From positions 4,262,501-4,326,500 of the forward strand of contig CP128433.1 of the NCBI GenBank assembly GCA_032615215.1: DNA of 64,000 bases. The letters are read 5' to 3'. This document shows, one piece after another, positions 55,587 to 63,518 of the stretch. Source of the DNA: Microbulbifer sp. MKSA007 (GTDB lineage: Bacteria; Pseudomonadota; Gammaproteobacteria; Pseudomonadales; Cellvibrionaceae). The first letter of the stretch is position 1. Each line of letters starts with the position of its first letter. Below the pieces are notes generated by a model. That model made no database searches. It was not told the origin of the DNA and saw only the letters and a program-made list of their open reading frames with translations. A program made the translations under genes and the position numbers.

Positions 55587-58539
55587 TATTGCCCACATTG
55601 CCCTGGTGGGAGTGGCCTACATCGCCACCCTGTTTTTTGTCGCCTTCGCCACCTCCAAGGGCTGGCTGCCTTCCCGCTGGGTGCGCCACCCGCTGGTTTA
55701 TGTGCTCTCCCTGGGCGTATCGTTATCGGCCTGGACTTTCTACGGTATCGTCGACCTGGCCTGGCAATATGGTTACGGGGTGCTCGCCTACTATCTGGGC
55801 ACCGGCGCCATGTTCCTGTTTGCGCCAGTAGCCCTTGAGCCACTGGCGCGCCTGGCACAGCGCTACCAGCTGTACTCCCCGGCAGATCTTCTGGTGTTCC
55901 GCTATCACAGCCGCCAGGCGGGGACTCTCGCCACCCTGTTTATGCTGTTGGCGCTGCTCCCCCTGATCGCCCTGCAAATCCAGGCGGTATCTGAGACCCT
56001 GGCGCTGCTGTCGCGGGATAGTGTGGCAGCCCTGGCGCTGCCGGACAGCGGTGTATCGAGCAAAAATTTAATCGCATTTTTCTACTGCGTGCTGCTGGCG
56101 GTATTCACCAGTATGTACGGAGCTACCCGCGAGCGTGGCGAGGGCCTGGCCAGTGCCATGGCCCTGGAGTCCCTGGTAAAACTGGTGGCTCTCACCGCTG
56201 TGGGCGGCTATGCCATTTACGGCGTCTTCGGTGGGTTTTCCGGCCTGGATGAGTGGCTGCTGGAGAACCCCGATATGCACCAGCTGCTCTACACCCCCAT
56301 CAAGCAGGGCTCATCCCACACCCTGCTGCTGGTGTTTATCGCCACTGCCGTGGCTATGCCACATATTTTTTACCTGAGTATTGCCGAGCGCCCCACCGGA
56401 CAGGCAATGCGCACCGCCAGCTGGGGCTTCCCCCTGTTCCTGCTGCTGATGGCCCTGCCCATCTTCCCCATCATGTGGGCGGGCTTTGCCCTGGATGTGG
56501 CCGGCCCGGTGCAGTACTTCTCCCTGGCGGTTCCCCGCGCCAGTGGCTCGGCGCTGCTCACCACCCTTGCCTTTATCGGCGGCCTATCGGCAGCCACTGG
56601 CGCACTGATTATGATCACCCTGGCCCTCGCCACCATGGTGATGAACCACTGGCTGCTACCCGGCACCCGCTGGCACTCTGAGGACAATATGTACCGGCAG
56701 CTGGTGTGGCTGCGCCGCGCGCTGATCGCCGCTCTATTTATTGCCGGCTTTGCCTTTTACCTGTTGCTCAACAACCGACTCTCCCTGTCGGACCTGGCCC
56801 TGCTGGCATTTATCGGATCACTTCAGTTCTTGCCGGGGATTTTTGCTGTAATCCACTGGCCGCGAGGCAATCGACGCGGATTTGTCGGTGGTCTGCTGGC
56901 AGGCATGTTACTTTGGGGGGGCGGCCTGTTAATTCCGTCAATTTTTGGGATTACCGGCATCACCCTGCCCGGCACTTCCCTCCAAATTCCCCTGGGAATG
57001 TCTATCTGGACACAGATCACCACCCTGTCACTGGGGGTCAATGTCCTGTTATTTGTCGGCCTGTCTCTGTTCACCCGCACCAGCAGCCTGGAGCAGTACG
57101 CCGCTGACCTGTGTAGCGACGACACCATCGCCCAGGCTCTGCGCTTGGGACTGGATGTGGAATCCGCCGCAGATTTTCGCCTGCGCTTGGCTGAAAGCCT
57201 CGGAGCCGCTACTGCGAATAAAGAAGTTAAACGCGCTCTCGCCGCTCTCAATCTGCCGGACAACGAGCGCCGCCCCTACGCCCTGCGTCAACTGCGCAAC
57301 AAGCTGGAGTCCAATCTCTCCGGCCTGCTGGGGCGTGTTCTGGCGGTGCAAATTATTGATCGACACTTCCCGTTCCAGAACAGCGATCAGCCGGCAAACA
57401 AGGACATTCACCTGATCGAGACCCGGTTGGGCCGTTACAAGCACCAGCTCACTGGCCTGGCCGCAGAACTCAATAACCTGCGTCTGTATCACCGCCAAAT
57501 GCTGGAAGAGCTGCCGATGGCCGCTTGCTCCCTGGGGCGCGACGGAGAAGTCCTGCTGTGGAACTACGCCATGCAGGACCTCACCGGTATCAGTGCCAGC
57601 GAGGTAATCGGCTCGAAACTGGAATACTTGGCGGAACCCTGGCGCAGCCTGCTGGGCGAATTCGCCCTATCCACTGATGCCAGCCGCTTTAAGCAACAGG
57701 TGAGCCTCGACGGCAATAGCCACTGGCTCAACCTGCACAAGGCACGGCAAAAACGCAGCCGCAGCGACCGCTCCCGCGACGAGCGCGGCGATGCACAAAT
57801 GTTGTTGCTGGAGGACATTACCGAAACACAGGTCTTGGAACAGGAACTTATCCACAGCGAGCGCCTGGCCTCTGTGGGTCGCCTGGCCGCCGGCGTAGCC
57901 CATGAAGTGGGTAACCCGGTAACGGGAATCGCCTGCCTGGCACAAAACCTCCAGTACGACTGTGACAACCCGGAGGTCCTGGAAACCGCCGACCAGATCT
58001 TGAGCCAGACCCAGCGCATCAGCCGTATCGTCCACTCCCTGGTCAACTTCTCTCACAGCGGCAACCAAGAAGACAGCGAGCGGGCCCCGGTAGATCTCTA
58101 TGCCTGTGTGCAGGAGGCGGTCAACCTGCTGTCCCTGCAACGGGATAAGACCGAGGTCCAGTTTGAGAATCGGGTACCCGAAGACCTGATCGCCCCGGGA
58201 GACAACCAGCGCCTGATCCAGGTGTTTATCAACCTGCTCAGCAATGCCCGCGATGCCAGCCCCGATGGCGGCCAGATTCTAATTGAGGGCTATCGCAAGA
58301 GCGGCAGCGCCTGTGTCTCTGTCACCGACAGCGGACCGGGAATTTCAGCTCAGCATCGTGAACGGATTCTGGAGCCCTTCTTCACAACGAAAGAGCCCGG
58401 CGAGGGTACAGGACTGGGCCTGGCAATGGTTTACAGCATTGTCGAGGAGCACGGCGGCCAGCTGGAATTGGTCAGTCCCGCCAACCCGGAAACCGGGACT
58501 GGCGCCCGCTTTATTGTGCAACTCCCCCTGGGCGACTGA
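55576..58539 (+). CDS. cbrA: Sensor histidine kinase CbrA with solute-symporter domain
   Basis: The 987-residue protein has a sodium/solute-symporter-like N-terminus of about 13 membrane helices (residues 1-500). A linker follows, then a PAS domain (about 640-740), a phospho-acceptor helix with H776 in GVAHEVGNPVTGIACLAQNL, and an ATPase domain with FINLLSNARDA, DSGPGIS and TKEPGEGTGLGLAMVYSI. In Pseudomonas CbrA transports histidine and controls carbon/nitrogen balance through CbrB; the same architecture suggests the same role here. It is translationally coupled to cbrX, and cbrB lies 129 bases downstream. Confidence 0.94.
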   Translation: MSFDIAHIALVGVAYIATLFFVAFATSKGWLPSRWVRHPLVYVLSLGVSLSAWTFYGIVDLAWQYGYGVLAYYLGTGAMFLFAPVALEPLARLAQRYQLYSPADLLVFRYHSRQAGTLATLFMLLALLPLIALQIQAVSETLALLSRDSVAALALPDSGVSSKNLIAFFYCVLLAVFTSMYGATRERGEGLASAMALESLVKLVALTAVGGYAIYGVFGGFSGLDEWLLENPDMHQLLYTPIKQGSSHTLLLVFIATAVAMPHIFYLSIAERPTGQAMRTASWGFPLFLLLMALPIFPIMWAGFALDVAGPVQYFSLAVPRASGSALLTTLAFIGGLSAATGALIMITLALATMVMNHWLLPGTRWHSEDNMYRQLVWLRRALIAALFIAGFAFYLLLNNRLSLSDLALLAFIGSLQFLPGIFAVIHWPRGNRRGFVGGLLAGMLLWGGGLLIPSIFGITGITLPGTSLQIPLGMSIWTQITTLSLGVNVLLFVGLSLFTRTSSLEQYAADLCSDDTIAQALRLGLDVESAADFRLRLAESLGAATANKEVKRALAALNLPDNERRPYALRQLRNKLESNLSGLLGRVLAVQIIDRHFPFQNSDQPANKDIHLIETRLGRYKHQLTGLAAELNNLRLYHRQMLEELPMAACSLGRDGEVLLWNYAMQDLTGISASEVIGSKLEYLAEPWRSLLGEFALSTDASRFKQQVSLDGNSHWLNLHKARQKRSRSDRSRDERGDAQMLLLEDITETQVLEQELIHSERLASVGRLAAGVAHEVGNPVTGIACLAQNLQYDCDNPEVLETADQILSQTQRISRIVHSLVNFSHSGNQEDSERAPVDLYACVQEAVNLLSLQRDKTEVQFENRVPEDLIAPGDNQRLIQVFINLLSNARDASPDGGQILIEGYRKSGSACVSVTDSGPGISAQHRERILEPFFTTKEPGEGTGLGLAMVYSIVEEHGGQLELVSPANPETGTGARFIVQLPLGD

Positions 58540-58668
58540 GATGGCTGGACACCCATATCGATCATTATTTGTGCAAAAATAACCCGATTAACCGTTTTTG
58601 AGTTGCATCGAAACGGCGCCCGGGTAAAACTAGGCGCTTACTGAGCATTTTGTAACCAGGCGTAACAT

Positions 58669-60060
58669 ATGAGCCACATCCTCATCGTCGAAGATGAAGC
58701 CATTATCCGAACGGCGCTGCGCAAGCTTTTAGAGCGGCACCGCTACAAAATCAGTGAAGCGGGTTCGGTAAAGGAGGCGCTCACCAAGTACCGCCTCAAT
58801 GAAGTTGACCTGGTTATTTCCGATTTGCGCCTGCCCGGCGCACCGGGCACCGACCTGCTCAAGCACGCCGGTGATATTCCGGTACTGATTATGACCAGTT
58901 ACGCCAGCCTCCGCTCTGCGGTGGACTCCATGCGTATGGGGGCCGCCGACTATATCGCCAAGCCCTTTGATCACGACGAAATGCTCGCAACCGTCCGCCG
59001 GGTCATAGGCAAAGCGGAGCAGAATCGCGCCCAGCCCATCAACGAGAAAGAGAATACCGGCACTATCGCCGGCATGATTGGCAGCAGCCCAGTGATGAGG
59101 GAGCTCTACGGTCGCATCCATAAAGTTGCCCCCACAGACGCCACCGTCCTGGTGCACGGTGAAACCGGCACCGGTAAGGAACTGGTCGCCCGGGCTATTC
59201 ACGAGGAGAGCCGCCGGGCCAACAAACCGCTGATCTCCGTCAACTGTGCCGCGATTCCCGACACACTGATTGAATCTGAGCTGTTCGGCTACGAGAAAGG
59301 TGCATTTACCGGTGCCCAGAGTTCCCGCGAGGGACTGGTAGCGGCAGCCGATGGAGGAACCCTGTTCCTCGACGAAATCGGTGAGCTGCCCCTGGAGGCT
59401 CAGGCCCGCCTGCTGCGTGTATTGCAAGAGGGCGAAGTGCGGCCAATCGGCTCGATCGAATCCCGCAAAGTGGATGTGCGCCTGGTAACAGCCACCCACC
59501 GCAACCTGCGCCAGCTGTCAGCGGAGCGTAAATTCCGGGAAGACCTCTACTACCGCATCAATGTGGTGCAAATGACGCTTGCCCCCTTGCGCGAGCGAGG
59601 CAGAGACGTCCTAGCACTGGCAGAGCACCTGTTGGAAAAGTTCTGCACCAAGATCGAGCGCCCCTTATTGCGCCTGTCACCGGAGGCCATCCAGGCTGTT
59701 ACCACCTACACCTGGCCCGGTAACGTGCGCGAATTGGAGAACGCCATCCAGCGCGCTGTAATCCTGACGGATAAGAACAGCCGCGAGATCGACCACAAAA
59801 CCCTGGATATCGATCTGGACCTGGTGCCGATCGAAGAGGCCGACGGCATCCCGCGCCCCCGCAGCCTGCACACCGACCCCCGTGAGGACCTGTCCCTGGA
59901 AGACTACTTCGCCCGCTTCGTTATTGAGCACCAGGACACCATGAGTGAGACAGACCTGGCCAAGAAGCTCGGCGTCAGCCGCAAATGCCTGTGGGAACGA
60001 CGCCAAAAGCTGGGCATCCCCCGCAAGAAGAGCCGCCGCAGCGCCGCCGCAGAAGCTTAA
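58669..60060 (+). CDS. cbrB: Sigma-54-dependent response regulator CbrB
   Basis: The 463-residue NtrC-family activator has a receiver domain with phospho-acceptor D52 (LVISDLRLPG) and an AAA+ domain with Walker A GETGTGKE (about residue 165). The sigma-54 loop GAFTGA lies at about residues 211-216 and LFLDEIGELPLEAQ follows. A C-terminal Fis-like helix-turn-helix (SETDLAKKLGVSRKCLWERR) completes it. It should activate sigma-54 promoters when phosphorylated by CbrA. The region just downstream holds a fitting sigma-54 promoter with candidate enhancer sites and a CrcZ-like RNA. Confidence 0.95.
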   Translation: MSHILIVEDEAIIRTALRKLLERHRYKISEAGSVKEALTKYRLNEVDLVISDLRLPGAPGTDLLKHAGDIPVLIMTSYASLRSAVDSMRMGAADYIAKPFDHDEMLATVRRVIGKAEQNRAQPINEKENTGTIAGMIGSSPVMRELYGRIHKVAPTDATVLVHGETGTGKELVARAIHEESRRANKPLISVNCAAIPDTLIESELFGYEKGAFTGAQSSREGLVAAADGGTLFLDEIGELPLEAQARLLRVLQEGEVRPIGSIESRKVDVRLVTATHRNLRQLSAERKFREDLYYRINVVQMTLAPLRERGRDVLALAEHLLEKFCTKIERPLLRLSPEAIQAVTTYTWPGNVRELENAIQRAVILTDKNSREIDHKTLDIDLDLVPIEEADGIPRPRSLHTDPREDLSLEDYFARFVIEHQDTMSETDLAKKLGVSRKCLWERRQKLGIPRKKSRRSAAAEA

Positions 60061-60075
60061 AACTAACGTTATCCC

Positions 60076-60094
60076 CAGGGGGCTTCGCCCCCTG
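60076..60094 (+). terminator. Hairpin after cbrB
   Basis: CAGGGGGC pairs with GCCCCCTG around a TTC loop, 15 bases after the cbrB stop. A U run is missing. Confidence 0.55.
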
Positions 60095-60135
60095 CTCCCA
60101 ATCCGTCCTCACCTGTCAAACTCCTTCGACCACTT

Positions 60136-60218
60136 TGTTACCCCACCCCCACAGGGGTTACCAACCAGAGTGTTACCCACACCCACCCAGAAGTAACAAC
60201 TCTCGCACCTTCCGTAAC
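60136..60218 (+). promoter_or_regulatory. Cluster of GTTAC/GTAAC half-sites, candidate CbrB enhancer
   Basis: GTTAC-type half-sites occur at 60136-60142 (TGTTACC), 60156-60162 (GGTTACC) and 60171-60177 (TGTTACC). Inverted ones occur at 60193-60198 (GTAACA) and 60214-60218 (GTAAC). TGTTAC and GTAACA at 60171 and 60193 form an inverted pair with a 16-base spacer. They lie 75-160 bases before the sigma-54 promoter, a normal enhancer distance. From memory, Pseudomonas CbrB enhancers use similar half-sites; this should be checked. Confidence 0.6.
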
Positions 60219-60261
60219 GCAATGGCTCTCAGAAAAGTTCCGTCAAATTTCGTAAAGATCG

Positions 60262-60274
60262 TAAATTATTGATT
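60262..60274. promoter_or_regulatory. IHF-consensus site
   Basis: TAAATTATTGATT fits the complementary form of the IHF consensus (YAANNNNTTGATW) at every position. It lies between the putative enhancer sites and the -24 element. There IHF bending would bring the activator to sigma-54 polymerase. Confidence 0.6.
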
Positions 60275-60292
60275 TATAAGGATTTTTAAAAG

Positions 60293-60310
60293 TTGGCATA
60301 CTAAGTGCTT
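60293..60310 (+). promoter_or_regulatory. Sigma-54 (-24/-12) promoter of the CrcZ-like RNA
   Basis: TTGGCA at 60293-60298 and TGCTT at 60306-60310 place GG (60295-60296) and GC (60307-60308) exactly ten bases apart. This is the invariant spacing of sigma-54 promoters. Transcription should begin near 60319-60322. Confidence 0.75.
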
Positions 60311-60319
60311 TACTCTTAG

Positions 60320-60620
60320 TACAAAAATTGAAAACAGCCAACAATAAAAATAAATGACTGTTAAATGCCCTATAACAACTAACAATAAGCGGGGCGAAAC
60401 ATAATAAAAATAATGGGGCGGCCGACAATAAAAGCAATGAGTGGCCAAAACCGCAAGAACAACAATAAACAATAACAATAAAACTCAAGAAGAATAAGAA
60501 TAACAACAAGCGCGTTGCAAACTGACTGAACTGTACCTGGGAGAGGGTGTTTGCTTGAAAGCAAATTGAGAGCGCAAGGAAGCCGCTGCCTTCATACTGG
60601 TAATAATAATTCCCATATTT
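60320..60620 (+). ncRNA. crcZ: CrcZ-like small RNA (Hfq/Crc decoy), 3' end not defined
   Basis: Downstream of the sigma-54 promoter is an A-rich stretch with no plausible ORF. It contains repeated CA motifs: AACAATAA at 60340-60347 and 60381-60388, ACAATAAA at 60425-60432, a dense block at 60458-60482 (with AACAACAATAAACAATAAC), and AATAACAACAAG near 60499-60510. In Pseudomonas, CrcZ lies in the same place between cbrB and pcnB. It is transcribed by CbrB/sigma-54 and binds Hfq/Crc through such motifs to lift catabolite repression. I see no clear intrinsic terminator, so the 3' end is a guess and the RNA may extend towards pcnB. Confidence 0.75.
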
Positions 60621-60674
60621 CTTTTCCCCCGAACTTACAGGCACCCGCATATTGCGGGCGCATTCCTTTGCGTG

Positions 60675-60683
60675 TGTTAGAAT
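60675..60683 (+). promoter_or_regulatory. Possible extended -10 promoter of pcnB
   Basis: TGTTAGAAT (60675-60683) fits an extended -10 element. No good -35 is found at 17 bases. It would give pcnB a promoter independent of the RNA upstream. Confidence 0.35.
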
Positions 60684-60899
60684 CGCGCCCGCGAGTCCCG
60701 ATCTCTGAGGATAAACAGCCACTGAGGCTCCTTTCCGGACTCGCTCCTGGGGTAGCCCAGGTATAGAGGCTCCAGCAGTGCCATCGTGAATCTCCCCAGA
60801 GGGACCACCACTTATACAGGCCGCCAACCAATGCGTGGCCAAGCACAGCGGGGCTTTCCCGGCCATCCCTAAATGGCAGCAGTCAACATAGACAGCCGT

Positions 60900-62249
60900 A
60901 TGCTCAACAACCTGATTAGTAGTATCAAACGCTGGCGCAAGCCGGCCAGTAAAGGCCCCAGGGTTATCGCCCGCAACGACCACAGCATCTCGCGCCGAGA
61001 AATCAGCCGCGCGGCCTTAACAGTTATGAAGCGCCTTCAGGATGCCGGATACCAGGCGTATATCGTAGGTGGAGGTGTGCGCGACCTGATGCTCGGCGGC
61101 CACCCCAAGGATTTCGATGTGGCCACCGACGCCACTCCAGAGCAGGCCAAGGTGCTGTTTCGCGGCGCCCGCATTGTCGGCCGCCGCTTTCGCATCCTGC
61201 ACGCCCGTATAGGCCGTGAAGTTATCGAAGTGACTACCTTCCGCGGTCACCACAGCGATGGCGAGACTCACGAAGCCAAGCAGTCCGAACACGGTATGCT
61301 GCTGCGTGACAATGTCTATGGCGACCTGGAAAGTGATGCCATGCGTCGGGATTTCACGGTCAATGCGCTCTACTACACCACCAAAGGGTTCGAAATCCAC
61401 GACTACACCGGCGGTGTCGAGGATATTGAAAAGCGCCTGATTCGAATGATCGGCTCCCCGGAGGTCCGCTACAAGGAAGACCCGGTGCGCATGCTGCGCG
61501 CAGTGCGCTTCGCCGCCAAGTTGGATTTCACTATTGAAGGCAAGACGGAAGCTCCCCTGCACGAGCTGGCGCCACTGTTACGTAATATTGCCCCGGCTCG
61601 CCTGTTCGATGAGATTCTCAAGCTGCTGATGAGTGGCCACGGAGAGCGCACCTTTGAGCTGCTGCGCCAGTACCAGCTCTGGCAACACCTGTTCCCGGAC
61701 AACGCCGCACAAATTGAGGCCAACAACGCGGCCCTGAAACTATCCCAGCAAGCCCTGCGCAACACGGACCAACGTATCCGCGCCGATATGCGTGTTACCC
61801 CAGCGTTCCTCTACGCCGCCCTACTCTGGCCTGCGGTGAGCACCGAGCAACAAAAGCTGATTGCCAAGGGCACCCCACCAGCGCCAGCGCTGGCCCAAGC
61901 AGCACAAAAAGTTACCAGTTCACAGCTAGCCCACACCGCTATTCCCAAGCGCTTCTCAATCCCCATGCGGGAAATCTGGGACCTGCAACAGCGCCTGCCC
62001 CAGCGCGGTGGCAGTCGGGCCCAGCGCTTACAGGAACACCCTCGTTTCCGCGCCGCCTACGACTTCCTGTTGCTGCGGGAAGAAAGTGGCGAGATTGAAG
62101 CGGGCCTGGGCAAATGGTGGACCGACTTCCAACAGGCTGACGATGAGCAGCGCCAGCAAATGGTGCGCAAGCTACAGCGCACAGGCAGCGGTGGGCGCCG
62201 CAACCGCAACTCTCGCGGCCGCCGTCGCAAGCCGAGAGCAGAACAGTAA
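60900..62249 (+). CDS. pcnB: Poly(A) polymerase I
   Basis: The roughly 449-residue nucleotidyltransferase adds A tails to RNAs. It has the class II signature GGGVRDLMLGGHPKDFDVATDA with the catalytic DxD, RDFTVNALYY and GGVEDIEKRLIR. The C-terminus is Arg-rich (GGRRNRNSRGRRRKPR), as in PcnB rather than CCA-adding enzymes. The start is uncertain: the ATG at 60900 or one at 60873, neither with a strong SD. The stop overlaps the folK start by one base. Confidence 0.94.
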   Translation: MLNNLISSIKRWRKPASKGPRVIARNDHSISRREISRAALTVMKRLQDAGYQAYIVGGGVRDLMLGGHPKDFDVATDATPEQAKVLFRGARIVGRRFRILHARIGREVIEVTTFRGHHSDGETHEAKQSEHGMLLRDNVYGDLESDAMRRDFTVNALYYTTKGFEIHDYTGGVEDIEKRLIRMIGSPEVRYKEDPVRMLRAVRFAAKLDFTIEGKTEAPLHELAPLLRNIAPARLFDEILKLLMSGHGERTFELLRQYQLWQHLFPDNAAQIEANNAALKLSQQALRNTDQRIRADMRVTPAFLYAALLWPAVSTEQQKLIAKGTPPAPALAQAAQKVTSSQLAHTAIPKRFSIPMREIWDLQQRLPQRGGSRAQRLQEHPRFRAAYDFLLLREESGEIEAGLGKWWTDFQQADDEQRQQMVRKLQRTGSGGRRNRNSRGRRRKPRAEQ

Positions 62250-62725
62250 TGGAAACGGTATACATCGGCCTGGGCAGTAACCTGGCAGAGCCCGGCAAAC
62301 AACTGCGCAGCGCCCTATCGGCCATGGAACGAATCCCCAGTACAGAATTATTGGAGTGTTCGAGCTTTTACCGAAGCGCCCCGGTCGGCCCCGGCGATCA
62401 ACCCGATTACATCAATGCCGTCGCAGCATTGAAAACAGCACTGTCCCCGCTAGCACTACTGGACCAGCTCCAATCTATCGAGCTGTCCCACGGGCGCGAG
62501 CGCTCCATCCGCTGGGGCGCCCGCACCCTGGACCTGGATATCCTGTTGTTTGGGGAATCTCAAATCGATGAGCCCCGCCTACAGGTCCCACACCCGCGCA
62601 TGGCCGAGCGCAACTTCGTACTGCTACCCCTTTCTGAACTGGCTCCCGCGATGGAACTGCCCGGATTGGGAGCCCTTCCAGCACTCTTACAGGGCTGCCC
62701 GGAAAACCGCCTGGAAAAGGTTTGA
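62249..62725 (+). CDS. folK: 2-amino-4-hydroxy-6-hydroxymethyldihydropteridine pyrophosphokinase
   Basis: The 158-residue HPPK catalyses pyrophosphate transfer in folate synthesis. Motifs are YIGLGSNLAEPGKQL, NAVAALKTALSPLALLDQLQ, and the signature RSIRWGARTLDLDILLFG followed by PHPRMAERNFVLLPL. Its ATG shares a base with the pcnB stop. Confidence 0.97.
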   Translation: METVYIGLGSNLAEPGKQLRSALSAMERIPSTELLECSSFYRSAPVGPGDQPDYINAVAALKTALSPLALLDQLQSIELSHGRERSIRWGARTLDLDILLFGESQIDEPRLQVPHPRMAERNFVLLPLSELAPAMELPGLGALPALLQGCPENRLEKV

Positions 62726-62826
62726 TCGACTGAGGCTCCCCAACTACTCGACGGGCGGCCCTCTCAATAGTACTTTTGCGTTTGCAACTCATCAGGGAAG
62801 ACCCCAGACAAAGAGGAGTCGCTCAA

Positions 62827-63513
62827 GTGGTTATCGAAAAACCCGAGACCAGCACAGCTGAACTCAACCTGTCCAATAAAACACCGCCTAAATTTATCGC
62901 GGTGGAAGGCAATATTGGTGTGGGAAAAACCACACTGGCAAAGAAGCTGGCCTCCACATTCAATTACGACACGCTGTTGGAATTACCCGAGGAGAACCCC
63001 TTTTTGGAGCGTTTCTACCGGGACCCCCAAAACGCCGCACTGCCCACCCAGCTGCACTTTCTCCTCCAGCGATCACAGCAAATCCAGGCACTGCGGCAGG
63101 ACGATATCTTTGAGCCGGTGCGGGTGTCGGACTTTTTGATCGAAAAGGACCAGCTGTTTGCTGAAGTCACCCTGGATAAGGATGAGCTGCACCTATACCA
63201 ACAGGTGTACAAACACCTCACCCTGGAAGCACCCAAGCCGGACCTGGTGATCTATTTGCAAGCCCCCCTCGATGTGCTGCAAGCCCGAATCCGCAATCGG
63301 GGAATCCCGGCTGAGCAGGCGATAAGCAATGAGTACCTCGCCACCCTCAACAACGCCTACACCCGCTTTTTCCATTTTTACGATGAGGCGCCTCTACTCA
63401 TCGTCAATACCGAGGAGATCGACATTGTCGATAGCCCAGAGGACTACCAACAGCTGGTCGAATATCTGTTCACGATCACCAGTGGCCGGCACTATTACAA
63501 CCCAGGAAGTTAA
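62827..63513 (+). CDS. Deoxynucleoside kinase family protein
   Basis: The 228-residue protein has the deoxyadenosine/deoxyguanosine kinase fold: a P-loop in VEGNIGVGKTTLAKKLA, the catalytic Glu/Arg area ELPEENPFLERFY, the DFLIEKDQLFAE helix and the LID-like QARIRNRGIPAE. It phosphorylates deoxynucleosides for salvage; specificity is not clear. I chose the GTG start at 62827, with AGGAG eight bases upstream. It lies between folK and panB, as in other relatives of this gene block. Confidence 0.88.
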   Translation: MVIEKPETSTAELNLSNKTPPKFIAVEGNIGVGKTTLAKKLASTFNYDTLLELPEENPFLERFYRDPQNAALPTQLHFLLQRSQQIQALRQDDIFEPVRVSDFLIEKDQLFAEVTLDKDELHLYQQVYKHLTLEAPKPDLVIYLQAPLDVLQARIRNRGIPAEQAISNEYLATLNNAYTRFFHFYDEAPLLIVNTEEIDIVDSPEDYQQLVEYLFTITSGRHYYNPGS

Positions 63514-63518
63514 TCGTT

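Noticed and set aside
58729..59499. 256-codon minus-strand ORF
   Set aside because: Antisense to cbrB; it has repeated Gly/Val composition and no SD.
60243..60983. 246-codon minus-strand ORF across the cbrB-pcnB gap
   Set aside because: Its Phe/Leu/Ile-rich middle is simply the reverse reading of the A-rich CA motifs, it runs into pcnB, and it has no family resemblance.
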